In this document: one piece after another, positions 33,938 through 45,200 of the stretch
How the letters are laid out: each line of letters starts with the position of its first letter
Numbering within the stretch: the first letter of the stretch is position 1
Source: Blastocladiella emersonii ATCC 22665
Lineage: Eukaryota > Blastocladiomycota > Blastocladiomycetes > Blastocladiales > Blastocladiaceae
Length of the DNA: 64,000 nt
Direction of reading: 5' to 3'
Assembly (NCBI GenBank): GCA_025594325.1
Contig: JANHCV010000002.1
Location: 2,542,001 to 2,606,000, forward strand
Position numbers and translations under genes: made by a program
Notes under the pieces: generated by a model
Seen by the model: the letters and a program-made list of their open reading frames with translations, nothing else
The model's database searches: none
Told to the model about the DNA's origin: nothing

Positions 33938-36637
33938 TCACTCCGTGTCGACCAGCGTCAGGAGGTCCGACACGATCCGGCGCGCCTCGGGGACGCCCTC
34001 GTCTTCCTCCTCCTCCTCGGCTGCCGCGTCGGCACCGTCGGCCTTGCCGAGACCCGCGGCAGCAGCGGGACCGAGCGACATCTCGCTCATCATCCACGCG
34101 AGCTGGGCACCACCACTGCCCGCCGACGCGCTGGGACTCGTCGAACTCGCGGCCGCCGCGGCCGGGGCGATCTCGGGGACAGCGGCCGACGACGACCACG
34201 ACCGCGTCGACGACGCCGTCGAGAACGTGCGCGCGCGCATCGCGCCGACGGGCGGCGACGCGAGGTACGCGGTGCCGGCGCCGGCGCCGCCGGGCGTCAT
34301 GGGCGTGATGGGCGGCGACGGCTGCTGCGGGAGCGGCGAGTGCGTCATGTACGCTGCGGCCGCCGCGGCAGCGGCGCTCGACAACGGCACGAACTCGGGC
34401 GCGGCAAGGAGCGCGGCGCGGAGCCCGTTCGCCGCGGCCGCCGCCGCCGCGGTCGTTGCCGGGCTCGCAGCAGCCCACGGCGCGCTGGCGGCCATGGCGG
34501 CGCCCCACCGGCGTCCCGCGACCTCGGCGTCGACCTCGGCGAGCGACACGTTGAAGTTATGCCGCGCGAACGCGACGCCGCCCGCGAGCTGGACCCCGGG
34601 GACGCCGCGGGCGCCGGCGCAGACCGCGGCGAGGGCGGCCGCCGGGTACCCGAAGTTGACGAACGCCGAGTCGAAGGCGTCGTCGCCATCGCCGCCGGGG
34701 ACCACGCGGCAGTCAGTGACGGGGCCGAACCGGAGAAACTCGCGGCCGAGAGCTCCCGCGTCGAGGCCCGCGGAGCGCGGGATCCCCGTCACGAGCACGT
34801 TGGTGCGGGTCTCCCCCGTGGTGTCGTCACCGACGTCGTACGCGGCGGACCGCGAGCCGTCATGTACCCAGTCGAACGAGGCGGGCGCGGGCGCGGAGGT
34901 CGGCGACCGGCGCGGGCCCGCGGGCGAGGACGACGAGGCCGAGGCCGCCGTGTCGCGCAGCGAGACGTGGTCGGGCGACGGGTAGTGCGCGGCGGCGGCG
35001 GCGGCGGCCGCGTCCGAGCCCGACGTCGCCTGCTGGTACTGCTGCTTGCGCGCGTTCTTCTGGGCGAGCGGGTCGGCGTCGAACACGTGGACGTTGTACG
35101 GGTACTCCTTTTCGGCGAACGAGACGTGGATGCGGCGGCCGTCGATGAAGGCGTTGTGCATGGCCTGGATCGCCTTGAGTGCGTCGGCCGACTCGGCAAA
35201 GTTGACGAACGCGAGGCCCTTGGGTCCCGCCCCACCCGCGCCACCACCCGGCCCGCCCGCGGGCTTGCGCGGATCCCCACCACCCGTACTGCGGTCGCGC
35301 ATGATGCGGACGGACGTGACGCGGCCGTACGCGGCAAAGGTGTTGTGGAGGCGGTGCTCGGGCATGTCGTGGGGCAGGTTCTTGACCATGAGGTTGGTGG
35401 TGTTCATGGGCGCCTGGTCCGACGCGTTGCGGACCGTCAGGATGTACCGCGACCCGTCGAGCGTGACGTGGTGCTGGTGCAGCGCCGCGATGCTGGCGGC
35501 GACGGCGGCGTCGCGGTCAAACTGCACGAACGCGCACCGGTACTTGAGCGGCTGCAGCGCCTCGTTGGGCGTCGGGAGCAGCTTGATCGACACGATCGTG
35601 CCGTACGGGCTGAACAGCCGCGCCACGTCGTCGACCGTGTACACGGGCGGGAGGTACTGTGACGAGTGCCATGGGTCAGTTGCTCGATCTCGAAGGTCGG
35701 GCGAGGCGAGGTGAGAGCAGCGTACCAGAACAAACACCTTGGGCGGTTTCCCGCGCGGTGGGCCCATCCCCATGCCCATCCCCGGCGACGCGCCGCCGCC
35801 GCCGTTCATCGACCCGGGCGCCGGCGCCTTGGGCGACATGACGCTGCCACTGCCGCCGACCGACGACGACATGGACGTGGACGAGTAGGCGCGCGGGCGC
35901 GGCCCGCCGCCGTACATGCCGGCGAGCTCCGATTCGTGGTACGGCTGCTGCTGCTGCGCGTGGTGGTGATGCTGAGCGTGGTGGTGGCCGCGGCGCGCGT
36001 ACAGGGCGCTCGACGCGTCGGGCGGCGCGAGGTGCGGGAACCGCGCGGCGGCGGCGTGCTGCTGCTGGTGCTGGTAGTAGGCGGCCGCGTCGGCGTCGTG
36101 GTGGTGGTAGTTGTAGCTGCCGCGGGCCTGGTTCTGGTACCCGCCGGCGCCGCCGTACTGCTGCTGGTGCTGCATGTGGTGGTACTCCTCGTCGAGGTAC
36201 CCGGCGGGGTTGGGCGACCACGGGAGCTGCTGCTGCTGCTGCTGCGGGTCCTGGTAGTAGTCGGCCGAGGCCCACTGCGGCGACGTCGCGTCATCGCCGT
36301 AGTACGCGGGCGCCGATGCCGACGACGGCGAGCGGTGGGTGTACGAGTCGACGGTCGGCGACGCGTGCGACGCGTGCGCGTGGTAGCCGTACTGGTCGTA
36401 GCCGCTGCTGCCGCCGTGGTAGTAGGGATCGACAGCCGGCGAGGGCGCGGCGCCGCGGACCGAAGCGGAGGACGGCGACGCCATGGACATGTACTGGTGG
36501 TGGAACACGTCGGCGCCGGTCGCGCGCGACAGGCTGCCGTGGCGCGGGCTCGAGGTGCTTGCGGCGGCGACGGGCGAGCCGGTCTGGCTGTAGTATCCGT
36601 GGTACAAGTGGTAGTGGGCGGGGAGTGAGTCCATCAT
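33938..36637 (-). CDS. RNA-binding protein with three RRMs and prion-like N-terminus
   Basis: The frame is open throughout, but a 69-bp in-frame intron (35657-35725, GTACGC..CAG) very probably splits it. Splicing gives KVFVLYLPPVYTVDD, a proper RNP2 motif, and a product of 876 residues from MMDSLPAHYH. The first ~300 residues are rich in Tyr, Gln, His, Ser and Gly with QQQQQQ and HHHH runs, resembling prion-like regions. RRM1 (~300-385) has YRCAFVQF as RNP1. RRM2 (~393-500) has TNLMVKNLP as RNP2, a Gly-rich loop insertion and KGLAFVNFAE as RNP1. RRM3 (~585-665) has TNVLVTGIP and DSAFVNFGYP. It probably binds mRNA and may enter granules. The C-terminus is Ala/Ser-rich. The true N-terminus may lie in the upstream exon at 37007-38088. 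Confidence 0.82.
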   Translation of the reverse strand: MMDSLPAHYHLYHGYYSQTGSPVAAASTSSPRHGSLSRATGADVFHHQYMSMASPSSASVRGAAPSPAVDPYYHGGSSGYDQYGYHAHASHASPTVDSYTHRSPSSASAPAYYGDDATSPQWASADYYQDPQQQQQQLPWSPNPAGYLDEEYHHMQHQQQYGGAGGYQNQARGSYNYHHHDADAAAYYQHQQQHAAAARFPHLAPPDASSALYARRGHHHAQHHHHAQQQQPYHESELAGMYGGGPRPRAYSSTSMSSSVGGSGSVMSPKAPAPGSMNGGGGASPGMGMGMGPPRGKPPKVFVLVRCSHLASPDLRDRATDPWHSSQYLPPVYTVDDVARLFSPYGTIVSIKLLPTPNEALQPLKYRCAFVQFDRDAAVAASIAALHQHHVTLDGSRYILTVRNASDQAPMNTTNLMVKNLPHDMPEHRLHNTFAAYGRVTSVRIMRDRSTGGGDPRKPAGGPGGGAGGAGPKGLAFVNFAESADALKAIQAMHNAFIDGRRIHVSFAEKEYPYNVHVFDADPLAQKNARKQQYQQATSGSDAAAAAAAAHYPSPDHVSLRDTAASASSSSPAGPRRSPTSAPAPASFDWVHDGSRSAAYDVGDDTTGETRTNVLVTGIPRSAGLDAGALGREFLRFGPVTDCRVVPGGDGDDAFDSAFVNFGYPAAALAAVCAGARGVPGVQLAGGVAFARHNFNVSLAEVDAEVAGRRWGAAMAASAPWAAASPATTAAAAAAANGLRAALLAAPEFVPLSSAAAAAAAAYMTHSPLPQQPSPPITPMTPGGAGAGTAYLASPPVGAMRARTFSTASSTRSWSSSAAVPEIAPAAAAASSTSPSASAGSGGAQLAWMMSEMSLGPAAAAGLGKADGADAAAEEEEEDEGVPEARRIVSDLLTLVDTE

Positions 36638-37006
36638 CGTCGTGGGTTACATGGGCAGCGGGGGAGAGCGCAGACTTGGAGCAGCACCCGCCAGGAGTAG
36701 CCCCGCGCGCACAAGAACGCGGGCATGTCCATCGCAGCAACGGCACGCCAAGATCCAAGTCATTGCGCGAGGTGGTGAGGGGAGAGTCAGCGGCCGCAAC
36801 GTGCCAAGGCAAGGCGCGATGCGCCGCACGTTTCGCGTGCACCCGTGCGCGCACGCGCGAGCGCGACGCGTGGGCCACGCGCTGCGGTGCGGCGCGCTGC
36901 CGCGACGCGGGACTCGGCGGAAGCCGGAAGGGCGGGATCATGGATCCAATCAAGCAGCAGTGACGAGTGTGGTGAAGCAGGAGGAGGAGAAGGAGACAAC
37001 ACGTAC

Positions 37007-38088
37007 GCAAATTGGTTCTTCATGGTGTCAAGGATCGAGGCAGGTGCGGGGTAGTTGTTGTTGGAGATGTACGACGATGGGGTGGTGGTGGCCCAGGGCG
37101 AGCGCGCGGTCGCGGCGGGGAAACAGGTAGACGGCGAACCAGCGACGGTCGCGGGGGCAGGTAGGGCGACAGAGCGCGCGGATGCAAACGAGGACGCAAG
37201 CGGCGACGCGGCCGGCGAGTGGGTGAGGGTGTAGGGGAAGCTCAAGGCCGGGTCCGAGAGGAGCGACGCCGACGCCGACGCCGAGGTGCCGCTGGCGGCG
37301 GTGCGCTTGTCCGGCGCGTCGGCGAGACTCGGCGCGCGGCCGGCCCAGGGCGCTCCGGCCGCCGGCGGGCCACGGAACACGGCGGCGTGGAGCGGCGATG
37401 GCGCAGCACCGGTGGCGGAGGCGGCGCCGGTGGCGGATGCATGAAGATCACGGGCGGTGCAGGTGGCGGCGCCACTGCTGGCGGGCGTCGTCGAGGGCGT
37501 GGTCGCCGCGGGGTCGGGTCCAGCGGGGCACCGGTCGGTGCGCGCACCGGTGGGCTCGAGCGGGGCGAACACGGAGCCCCACAGGTCAAAGGCGCGTCCA
37601 GTCGATCCGCCGAGGAACCCGTCCTTGAAGTCGTCGAAGCACGACGAGGGCGGCGAGGGCGGCGACGCGGCGGCCATGGGGAGGAGCGGCGGGGAGGGCG
37701 GGGGCGGGAGCCCGAACTCGAGGTTGGCGGCGGGCGCGAGCGCGGTACCACCGAACGACGACGAGGGCACGGTCAGCGTGGCCGTCGCCGCCGCGGCAGC
37801 AGCCGCCGCAGCCTCGGCCTCGGCCTTGCGGCGGCGCGCCTTGTTGTGGCGGACACCGCCGCGGCGGCCGCGCGGGCTGCGTCGCTTCGGGGTCGAGGCG
37901 CCCGAGCCGGGCGGCGAGTCGTCGTCGCCGTCGAGGTCGTCGTCGTACTCGTCGCTCGAGTTGCTGCCGCTTGACGGGGCCGAGGCCGGGCGCGAGTGGG
38001 TCGGCGTGGACGGGAGCGCGAACGCGGGCGTCGACGGCGACGGGTCATCGGCGGCCGGCGGTGAGTCGGAGGCCGTGGTGGTCGCCAT
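37007..38088 (-). CDS. Probable N-terminal exon of the RRM gene (or a separate gene)
   Basis: The frame starts MATTTASDSPPAADDPSPST at 38088 and reads Ser/Pro/Ala-rich sequence with a basic patch (KRRSPRGRRGGVRHNKARRR) and islands such as FDDFKDGFLGGS and SSYISNNNYPAPASILDTMK. It meets a GTACGT donor after NQFA (37006). Beyond this the frame stays open to 36787 but becomes Arg-rich and looks non-coding. A TACAG acceptor at 36588 would join it in phase to the RRM ORF (MKNQFA-QTGSPVAAAS), giving ~1,220 residues and a 419-bp intron. This is inference; a separate gene whose 3' exons I missed is the alternative. Confidence 0.5.
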
Positions 38089-39032
38089 GCTAGCGGGCGA
38101 GGGGATCCGTGGTCAGGTCGAGTGGGTGCGACGGCAGGGACCGCAAGAGCGAGCGTACGTGTAGGAGGAGCAGGTGGATGAGGATGTGATGGATAGATAG
38201 GCAACTGCAGGGTGAGGAGGGAGGGGACGAGGAGGAGGTGCAACGGCGGCGAGCAGGATCGGCAGCGGGCGCGGCGGGTCTTATACAGGTCCGCGCGGTG
38301 CGGGGCCGAAGAGGCGAAGCGAAACGACGAGAGGAACGCGAAGGCCGCGTGTCCGCGGTGGTGTACGCGGGGCCCGTGGGCGGGGACGGGCGGATGGACG
38401 AGAGGGCTGGGCACTCCCACGACGGCGGCAGCGATGAACGGCGCGGGATGAGCGTGGGAGAGGCGGTCGTCGACGGCGGCGACGCGTCGGCGGTCGGTCG
38501 GATCGGTGCGACGAGCGAACGAGCGAACGAGCGCGAGGAAGTGCGCGCGGGAGGAGGGGAGAGCGAGGGGAGAGCGAGGGGAGAGCGAGGGGAGAGCGAG
38601 GGCGAGGGCGAAGAGCGCGAATGGAGCCTAGGGGGTCGAGCGCAACGGGCGCCCGCGTCGGCACCGGCACCGGCCCCCGCCCGCCACTGCGCACGCAATT
38701 TCGCGCATTTTGCAAGCGGCGCAGCGGGTGTTTGAGGGAAGGGGAAAGAGGCAGCGACCGCTAGGCTCCAAGCGGTTCAGTGCGGGCGAGTCGGTCGCGC
38801 CGCGTGGGCGACACGGCGAGCTGGACCGCGCGGTCCGCCCGGCCCTGGCCGCGCCCGCTCGGCTCCCCGACTTTGCCGTTGCTGGTCGCGTTGCCTTTCT
38901 CACTGCGCCGCCGCGCGCCGTCGCCTGACCAGACTGCGCAATTTGAAACGTGCATCGGACCGCCAAGTGGGTGGGAACGGGGGGACATGTGTGTGTATTC
39001 GGTCGCTCGCTCACACGCGCGGCGTCGCGCGC
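38089..39032. other. Intergenic region with promoter of the RRM/N-terminal exon
   Basis: Highly GC-rich, with a short tandem repeat at 38556-38610 (separate entry). No gene is supported; ORFs on both strands are Arg-rich. Confidence 0.4.
38556..38610. repeat. Tandem repeat of GGGGAGAGCGA
   Basis: About four direct copies of an 11-bp purine-rich unit, followed by decaying GCGAGG units. Confidence 0.8.
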
Positions 39033-39797
39033 TTACTCGACCTTCTTGTCAGCCTTCTTCTTGGCCGCCGCCGCGTCCGCGTTCCAGTAGTAGAGCACCT
39101 GGCCGAGGAGCACTGCGTTGAGGACGCCGTTGATGATAAACGACCCGAGGATCAGCGTGTCGTCGACCTCCTTGAGCGTGGTGAAGATGCGGGCGCAGGT
39201 CCCCGCAAAGTACGCGAACACGGTGACGGCCGACAGCGCGCCCGACGACCCGGCCGAGTACACGGCGTAGATGGGCGGCAGCTTGGCCGCGATCCCGAGC
39301 GGCACCGTGACGCCCTGCAGCGTCTTGAGCGTGCCGATCGGCACCTGCGCGAGCAGCGCCGCGCCAACGGCAAAGACCGCGACGAGCACCGCCGCGAGCC
39401 CCGCGCGCTTTTGGATCGCCGCCATCAGGACCACGATCGCCAGGTTCTGCGCCACAATGAACGCCGACTCGCCGTACGTCGAGAACGGGTACGCGTGCGC
39501 CGCGTTGTACGCCACAAAGATGCTCGACGCCACCGACTCGAGCAGGTACCCCGAGTAGCTCAGGCCCTCGGCCGACCACTGGCCCCACATCTTGGCCAGC
39601 TGCGGCACCTTGACGATGGCGCCGCTCACCACGATCCCGAGACCGAGGCCCTTGCTGATGGCCAGCGTCACGCACGGCTTGGTCCACGCCACCACGGGCG
39701 ACAGCAGCTCCACGGTGCACGCGTCGCCCAGACCGACGTAGCTCATGACCGGCTTGAACACGGGGTGCAGCAGTTCGGGCACCTTGACGAGATCCAT
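39033..39797 (-). CDS. MPDU1: MPDU1/Lec35 homologue, mannose-P-dolichol utilization protein
   Basis: Intronless, 254 residues. It has two PQ-loop repeats with about seven membrane spans. Diagnostic pieces in order are ISKGLGLGIVVSGAIVKVPQ (PQ-loop 1), WSAEGLSYSGYLLE, YPFSTYGESAFI, GVTVPLGIAAKLPPIY, GALSAVTVFAYFAGTCARIF, TTLKEVDD and VLYYWNADAAAAKKK. These follow human MPDU1 closely, including the KGLGLGIV, SAEGLS, LSAITVF and ARIFT motifs. The length fits (human 247). The C-terminal Lys-rich tail (KKKADKKVE) suggests ER retention. The protein is needed for use of dolichol-phosphate mannose and glucose in N-glycan, GPI and O-mannose synthesis. DPM3, ~12 kb away, belongs to the same pathway. 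It is on the same strand as Dcp2, ~250 bp downstream of it. Confidence 0.95.
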   Translation of the reverse strand: MDLVKVPELLHPVFKPVMSYVGLGDACTVELLSPVVAWTKPCVTLAISKGLGLGIVVSGAIVKVPQLAKMWGQWSAEGLSYSGYLLESVASSIFVAYNAAHAYPFSTYGESAFIVAQNLAIVVLMAAIQKRAGLAAVLVAVFAVGAALLAQVPIGTLKTLQGVTVPLGIAAKLPPIYAVYSAGSSGALSAVTVFAYFAGTCARIFTTLKEVDDTLILGSFIINGVLNAVLLGQVLYYWNADAAAAKKKADKKVE

Positions 39798-40046
39798 GGT
39801 TGCTAGCTATAGGAGCGGGTGAGCTGCTGGCTTCTCGTTGCGCCGAGTCCGTTCATCAGCGTGTACATGTCGTGTGTGCTTCCTCGTTGAGGGCGTGGAG
39901 AGAGCGAGCGTCGCCGCCTCAGTGACCTTGCCGTGGCGGATCGCCACACTCCTGCTCACGCCCACCTGACCGCCGCGTCTGTCTCGCGCGTTGTGACATC
40001 ACCCACACGACATGTATTCCCTTTGATCTCTCTTCGCGTCCCTCCC

Positions 40047-41830
40047 TCACTGGAAACACGCGACAATCGGCGCGCGGTCGAACTGGAACTGCGTCCAGTC
40101 AGCCGCCGCCTGGTGCTGCTGTTGCTGTGGTTGCTGTTGGCGCGCTTGCGACCGCGAGCGGGACCGCGAACGCGACCGGGACCGCCGCTGACGCTGCTGC
40201 GACTTGGCGGGCGACGGCTGCTGCCGCACCGGCGACAACGGGGCGGGAGCCGCCGGGCTCGGCGACCGCGCGGCCTCCGCCACCGCCGCTGCCGCTGCTG
40301 GCGCCGGTACCGCGCCGTGGATCAGGTCGAGCAGCGCGTTCCCCGTCGGCGCCGGCCGCGCGCGCGCCTGCTGCTGCTGCTGCACCTGCGGCTGCTGCTG
40401 CCGCGCGCCCGCCCCGCCGCCGCCCTGGATCAGGAACAGCAGCTGCGACTCGTGCGCGGACCGCGGCTGCGGGTGCTGGTGCGTCTGGTGGTGCGGGTGC
40501 ACCTGATGATGCTGTGGCGACGATGCGGTCTCGAAGCCGGGCGGGACGACAGGCGGCGTTGGGGTGCCGAGGCGACCGATCAGGTCGCGCAGCTCGGTCT
40601 GCGCGCTCGGCGGGCGCGGGGTCAGGCCCGGCGGGGGCGGCGATCCCGCAAAACCGCGGGGAGGCGGGGTAGCGGCCACCGAGACGATGGCGGGGTCGGC
40701 GGGCGGCATGCCGATGCGCAGGAGCGACTTGAGCTCGAGCGCGGCCGTCTCGGGGGCGACCGCGGGCGGGAGTTGCCGCGCACTTGCGCCCGAGGGCGTC
40801 TGCGGGCGGCTGCTCGCCGTGCCGGGACTTGTTCCGCGCTGCTTGCCGCGCTTGGACGGCGAGGGCGTCGCAGGGACGGGCGGGTCGTGCGGTACGGCCG
40901 TGTCGTACTCGTAGTCATCGTGGAGGGCGGGCTTGCGGAGGACCTTCTTGCGCTTGGCGATCCAGGTGCGCAGGGGCGCCATGAAGGGGACGAGCATGTA
41001 AAAGTGCTGCTTGCGGCCGAACCCGTCGTCGACGTGGTGGTGCTGCGCGTACTGCTGCATCTGCTTGGCGGCGTTGGGGGTGCGGGCGTACCCGGGCAGC
41101 GACTTGAGCGGGTGCCACGCGATCTGCGAGATCTCCTTGCGCGTGCGCGTCTCGAAGACGGTGTCGGTCGGGACGCCCGCGGCAATGTAGAGGCGCAGGC
41201 GCTGCTCCTTGATGGTGATCTCCATGTGGTCGGGCTCGCTCGCGTCGCCGCCCGCGGCCGCGGCCGAGGAGTTGGCGGGCGGATGCGTGGTGGTGACGAG
41301 GTAAGGGGTGATGTCAAACCCAATCTCCTCCATGACCTCGCGCACGCCGCACTTGAGCTCCTTCTCGCCCTTGTTGATCTTGCCGCGCGGGAAGGTCCAG
41401 GACCGCGAGTTCCATCCGCGGACGAGCAGCACGTGGTCGTAGGCGTCGTTGACGACGATCGCGCCGCACACGGGCACGCGGAACTTGTACTTCATGAAGT
41501 CGGCAAACGCCTGCTCGTGCACCTCGGCCCACTCGTGCAGCAGCGGGCAGTGCTGGAAGAAGTGCGCGCAGAAGGCCTTGAGCGAGAAGGAAGGCAGGCT
41601 CGGGTTCTCCTCGCGGACGAAATCCTCGTAGAACCAGTGCGCCTGCTCGATCTGGAAGCAGATGCGCTCAATCGACGCTAGCTCCTCCTCGGGCACGTTG
41701 ATGATGAACCGGCTAGGGTGTGGGAGTCGGGCGTCAGCGGTGCGCTGGGCGGGGGTGCGACACGGCGTGTGCGCGCGGACCTTCCCAAGTCGTCGAGGAC
41801 CTCGGACAGGGTGAGGTTGGCAAATGTCAT
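40047..41830 (-). CDS. DCP2: mRNA-decapping enzyme subunit Dcp2
   Basis: Two exons (41830-41781 and 41712-40047; 68-bp intron, GTCCGC..TAG) give 571 residues. The join yields LTLSEVLDDLGSRFIINVPE, the conserved start of the Dcp2 regulatory domain, with WFYEDF following. The Nudix box is intact at 127-148 (GKINKGEKELKCGVREVMEEIG), including the E145/E146 pair. Box B follows after an Ala-rich insertion (IAWHPLKSLPGYA). The C-terminal ~300 residues are disordered and Pro/Gln/His-rich, with short leucine motifs (ELKSLLRI, LRDLIGRLG, SQLLFLIQGG, LLDLIHG) that resemble the helical leucine-rich motifs binding decapping partners. It hydrolyses the m7G cap in cytoplasmic mRNA decay. It is divergent from the folliculin gene. 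Confidence 0.96.
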
Positions 41831-42235
41831 GGTTGTCGATGGCGTAGCGTTGCGTTGCGTTGCGGGGAGTGTATGCGTTGCGTTGATGATGGAGTGGGGG
41901 AGCGTTCCGGGGGAGAAGGGAGAGCGGGCGCCGGGCGACCCGGGGCGCGAGGCGCGAACAGCGAACACGCGGCCACGGGTGAGACGGGCGGCCGTTTCAT
42001 CGCAGCGGAGCGCCGTGGTGCTGCGCCGCGCCAGTCATCATCACCGCCGACCCCGCCCTCTACAACGCTCCCTGCCCCGCTCCTCTGCCACGAATCGACT
42101 GAGTGCATCGTCCCATCCCGCCCCGTCGCCGACGTGTGCCGACCGCTGCTGCCGCTGCGCCGCCCCCGCCCCCGCCGCCGCCCCGCCACGTCAGCCCGTC
42201 GCATGATCCGGGCGCGGCCGCAGCTGGCCCGTTGA
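41831..42235. promoter_or_regulatory. Divergent promoter region of DCP2 and folliculin genes
   Basis: About 400 bp separate the two head-to-head starts. A short direct repeat GCGTTGCGTTGCG lies at ~41848-41860. No TATA box seen. Confidence 0.45.
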
Positions 42236-45200
42236 ATGAATCAAGTCAACTGGTCCCTCAAACTCGAGCCCGAGTCAACGGATCCGCGTCCTGCTGCCCG
42301 CCCGTTCGCGTCGCCGCGCGCGCTGCGCTCGTCCTCCGCCATCGTCGCCGTCTGCGCTCCTCTCGGCACGCTGCTACCATCAGCTTCACCAACAACAACC
42401 ACCGTCCCACCTCGCCTCGCCATGGTGGCCCCCGCACTCGGTGCAACAAGCGCACCGCCCGACGGCCGCGCTGACACCGCTGCTGCCGTCCCTGGCCTGC
42501 CCGATCCCCCAACCTCATCCTCAACCTCGGGCGGCCCGCTGCCCCCACGGCTCACCGCCCCGCGCCCCGTCTCGCGCACCGCGTCCGAAACCTCGGCCGG
42601 GTCGTCGAATTCGCGCTCGGGTGCCGCCGCCACTGGCAAACCGCACGAGTCGTCTCGCCCGACCCCGTGGGAGGAGCCCGTGCACCTCGTCGCCCTCGTC
42701 CACTTCTGCGAGCTCACGGGGCCCTCCATCGTCTTTGTCTCGCAGCCCGTCCACTCGTGGGAGCTCGACGCTATGGCCGACCCGTCCACGTCGTTTCCGA
42801 CCGCTACGGCGTCGTCTGCTGCGGACGCTGCGGTTCCGCCACCGTCTCCGCGGTTTGCGGCGGGTAGCGCGGCTGCAGTGTCGTCGCAACCGCCCGCGTC
42901 AGTTGACTCGGTCGCGTCGACGACGGCAACCGTCCTCCCGCCGCAGCCGCAGCCGCTCTCGGCCACCGTCGCGGCCGCCGCCGCCACCAGCGTGTGCCCG
43001 GCATGCCACCCAGCGCTCCCGACGTCGCCCGCCGCGCTGCACGCGATCCTGGGCCCGTGCATCCGCGCGTTCCCGAGCCTGGTCCCGGACCCGGCCTCGC
43101 TGCCCGCGGACCTCGAGTGCGTGCCCATCGCCGCGAAACCGGCGCTCGTCTCCCCGCTCGGCGCGCGCTCGAGTACCTCGCCCGACACCGACTCGGACCC
43201 GCCGCTGCACGTCGCCAGCGCGCGGTACCCGCTGCGCCAGGACCTGTACCCGGTGCTCAAGTCGGCGTGCGTGCGCAGCCTGTCGTGCGAGGTCACGCCC
43301 AACCGGCTCGGCCCCGTCCTCTTCACCCTCGAGGTCCAGGGGTTCGCCGCGCCCTTCTACGTCGCGTCACACTCGTTTTCGTTGTCCGACTCGGCGTCCC
43401 GCGGTAATGTGCGCGCGTACGGGCTCCTGTTCCTCACCAACCACGCGATGCACGTCGTCAACTCGTGGGACACGATCGTGCAGTACGTGTTATTGGAGGT
43501 TCGGGCTCCGACGGTCACTGACGCCGTGTACGGTGTGTAGGCGGTTCGGCTCCGTCGTCAGCCAGCTGTCCAAGCTCAGCGAGACCGTCTCGACCTTCGG
43601 CACCGAGGCCTCGCAGGCCGCCGCGACCAACCTGTCCCCTGGTCCGTCCCCTCCCTCGTACCCACTCATACCCGAACCCGCGCTAACGCACCCGCCATCA
43701 CGCGCGGGATCCCCCTTGTCCAGAACAATTCCTCAAGAAACGCGGCAACCCGATGCCGCGCATCAAGTCGCTCGTCGACATTGTCGGCGTCTCGACCATC
43801 TTCGTCTCGCTGCACCTGCATTTCGCCACGCTCCTGCGCGACACGTGGGCGCCCGGACCGCACCTCGCGTCGGTAGTCGGACCGCCGCACGCCATCGTCG
43901 TGGACGGCGTCGCGTACCCGACCCCCGTCCCGCCACTAAGCGGGGGTGCTGTGGTGCCGCCCGCCGCTTCGACGACGCCGAGATCGGCGGGTGGGCCCGC
44001 AACGCCGCTCACCGTGATCATCCCGAGCCGCGCGGGCAGCGGGAACTCGACGCCCACGCCCAAGGTGTCGCCGCACCCCTCGGCCGTATCGGCGCCGACG
44101 AGCGGGACGCGCGTTGCGGCGACCGCGTGGACGACGCCGCCGACGACCCCGACCGCGACCGTCTCCGCGGCGGCCGCCACGCTGCGGACCCCGGCGTCGG
44201 CCCCGCCCATGCTGCTCCCGACGCCCGTCTCGCCCGGCGCGTCGGACGCGGACACGGCGGGCGGCGACGCGGCGCTGTGGTCACTGCTCCACCTCTTCTC
44301 ACGGATGCCGCGCCGCGATTTCTTGGTCCTCACGACGCACCTCGCGTGCGGCAACCAGGTGATCCTGCGAGGCGCGCCGCACCTGACGTCGCCGATCCTC
44401 GCGGGCCTCGCGCGCGTGCTCCCCGCCGGGTGCGCCAGCGTCGTCGCCAACAGCCCCGACTACCGCGACAGCTGGGAGTGCAACCTGCTCGGCGTCGACT
44501 CGTACGTGACGATCCCGACCGCGCAGCTCCGCGAACAGCTCGCCGGGTACTGCGTGCTCGACGTCGACGAGCGCGCCGTGAATCTCGGGTTTCATTACTT
44601 TCCCGTCGTGCCTGGGGGTGCGAACGGCGGGGGGCAGGGCGCGGGGCAGCCGGGCGGGGTGGGCGGCGCGGCAGCGGCCGTCGTCGGTGTCACGGCGATT
44701 GGGCCCGGTCCGCACTCCCTCGCCGCGGCATCGGTCGCGGCAACCACCGTCGTCCCGCCCCCCGCCGCGGGCCCCGGCGGGTCCAGCGCCGGCGTCGTGG
44801 CGCGCGTCGCCGTTGACCTCGCGCGCGCGCTCGACGCCATCGTCGTGCGGCTCGGCCACCCGTCCTCCTCGTCCACCTCCGCCGCGGCGCCATCCCCCGA
44901 CGCGCGCCGCACCGGGTGGCCGCCGAGTGCCTCTTCACTCCGCCTCGTCACCGCACCCGCCGACCGTGCCCGCGTCGCCGCCGCCACCCGGCTCGCCGTC
45001 GCGCGCGTCCAGCGCGCGTGGCTCCGCACCGCGGCCGAGTTCCACGCCATGGTCCAGCACGCCGCACGCGTCGCGGCAGTCGGGGCCGTCGGGACGCCGG
45101 GCGCGGGGACGCCGAGCGCCGGCGGCGGGTCGTCGTGTACCGCGGCGGCCATGGCGGCGGCGCTCCTCCACCCGCACAAGGCCGCGGTCGCCGCAGCCGC

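Noticed and set aside
36787-37006. 3' continuation of the ORF starting at 38088
   Set aside because: After the GTACGT donor it turns Arg-rich and unconserved in character, so it is treated as intron.
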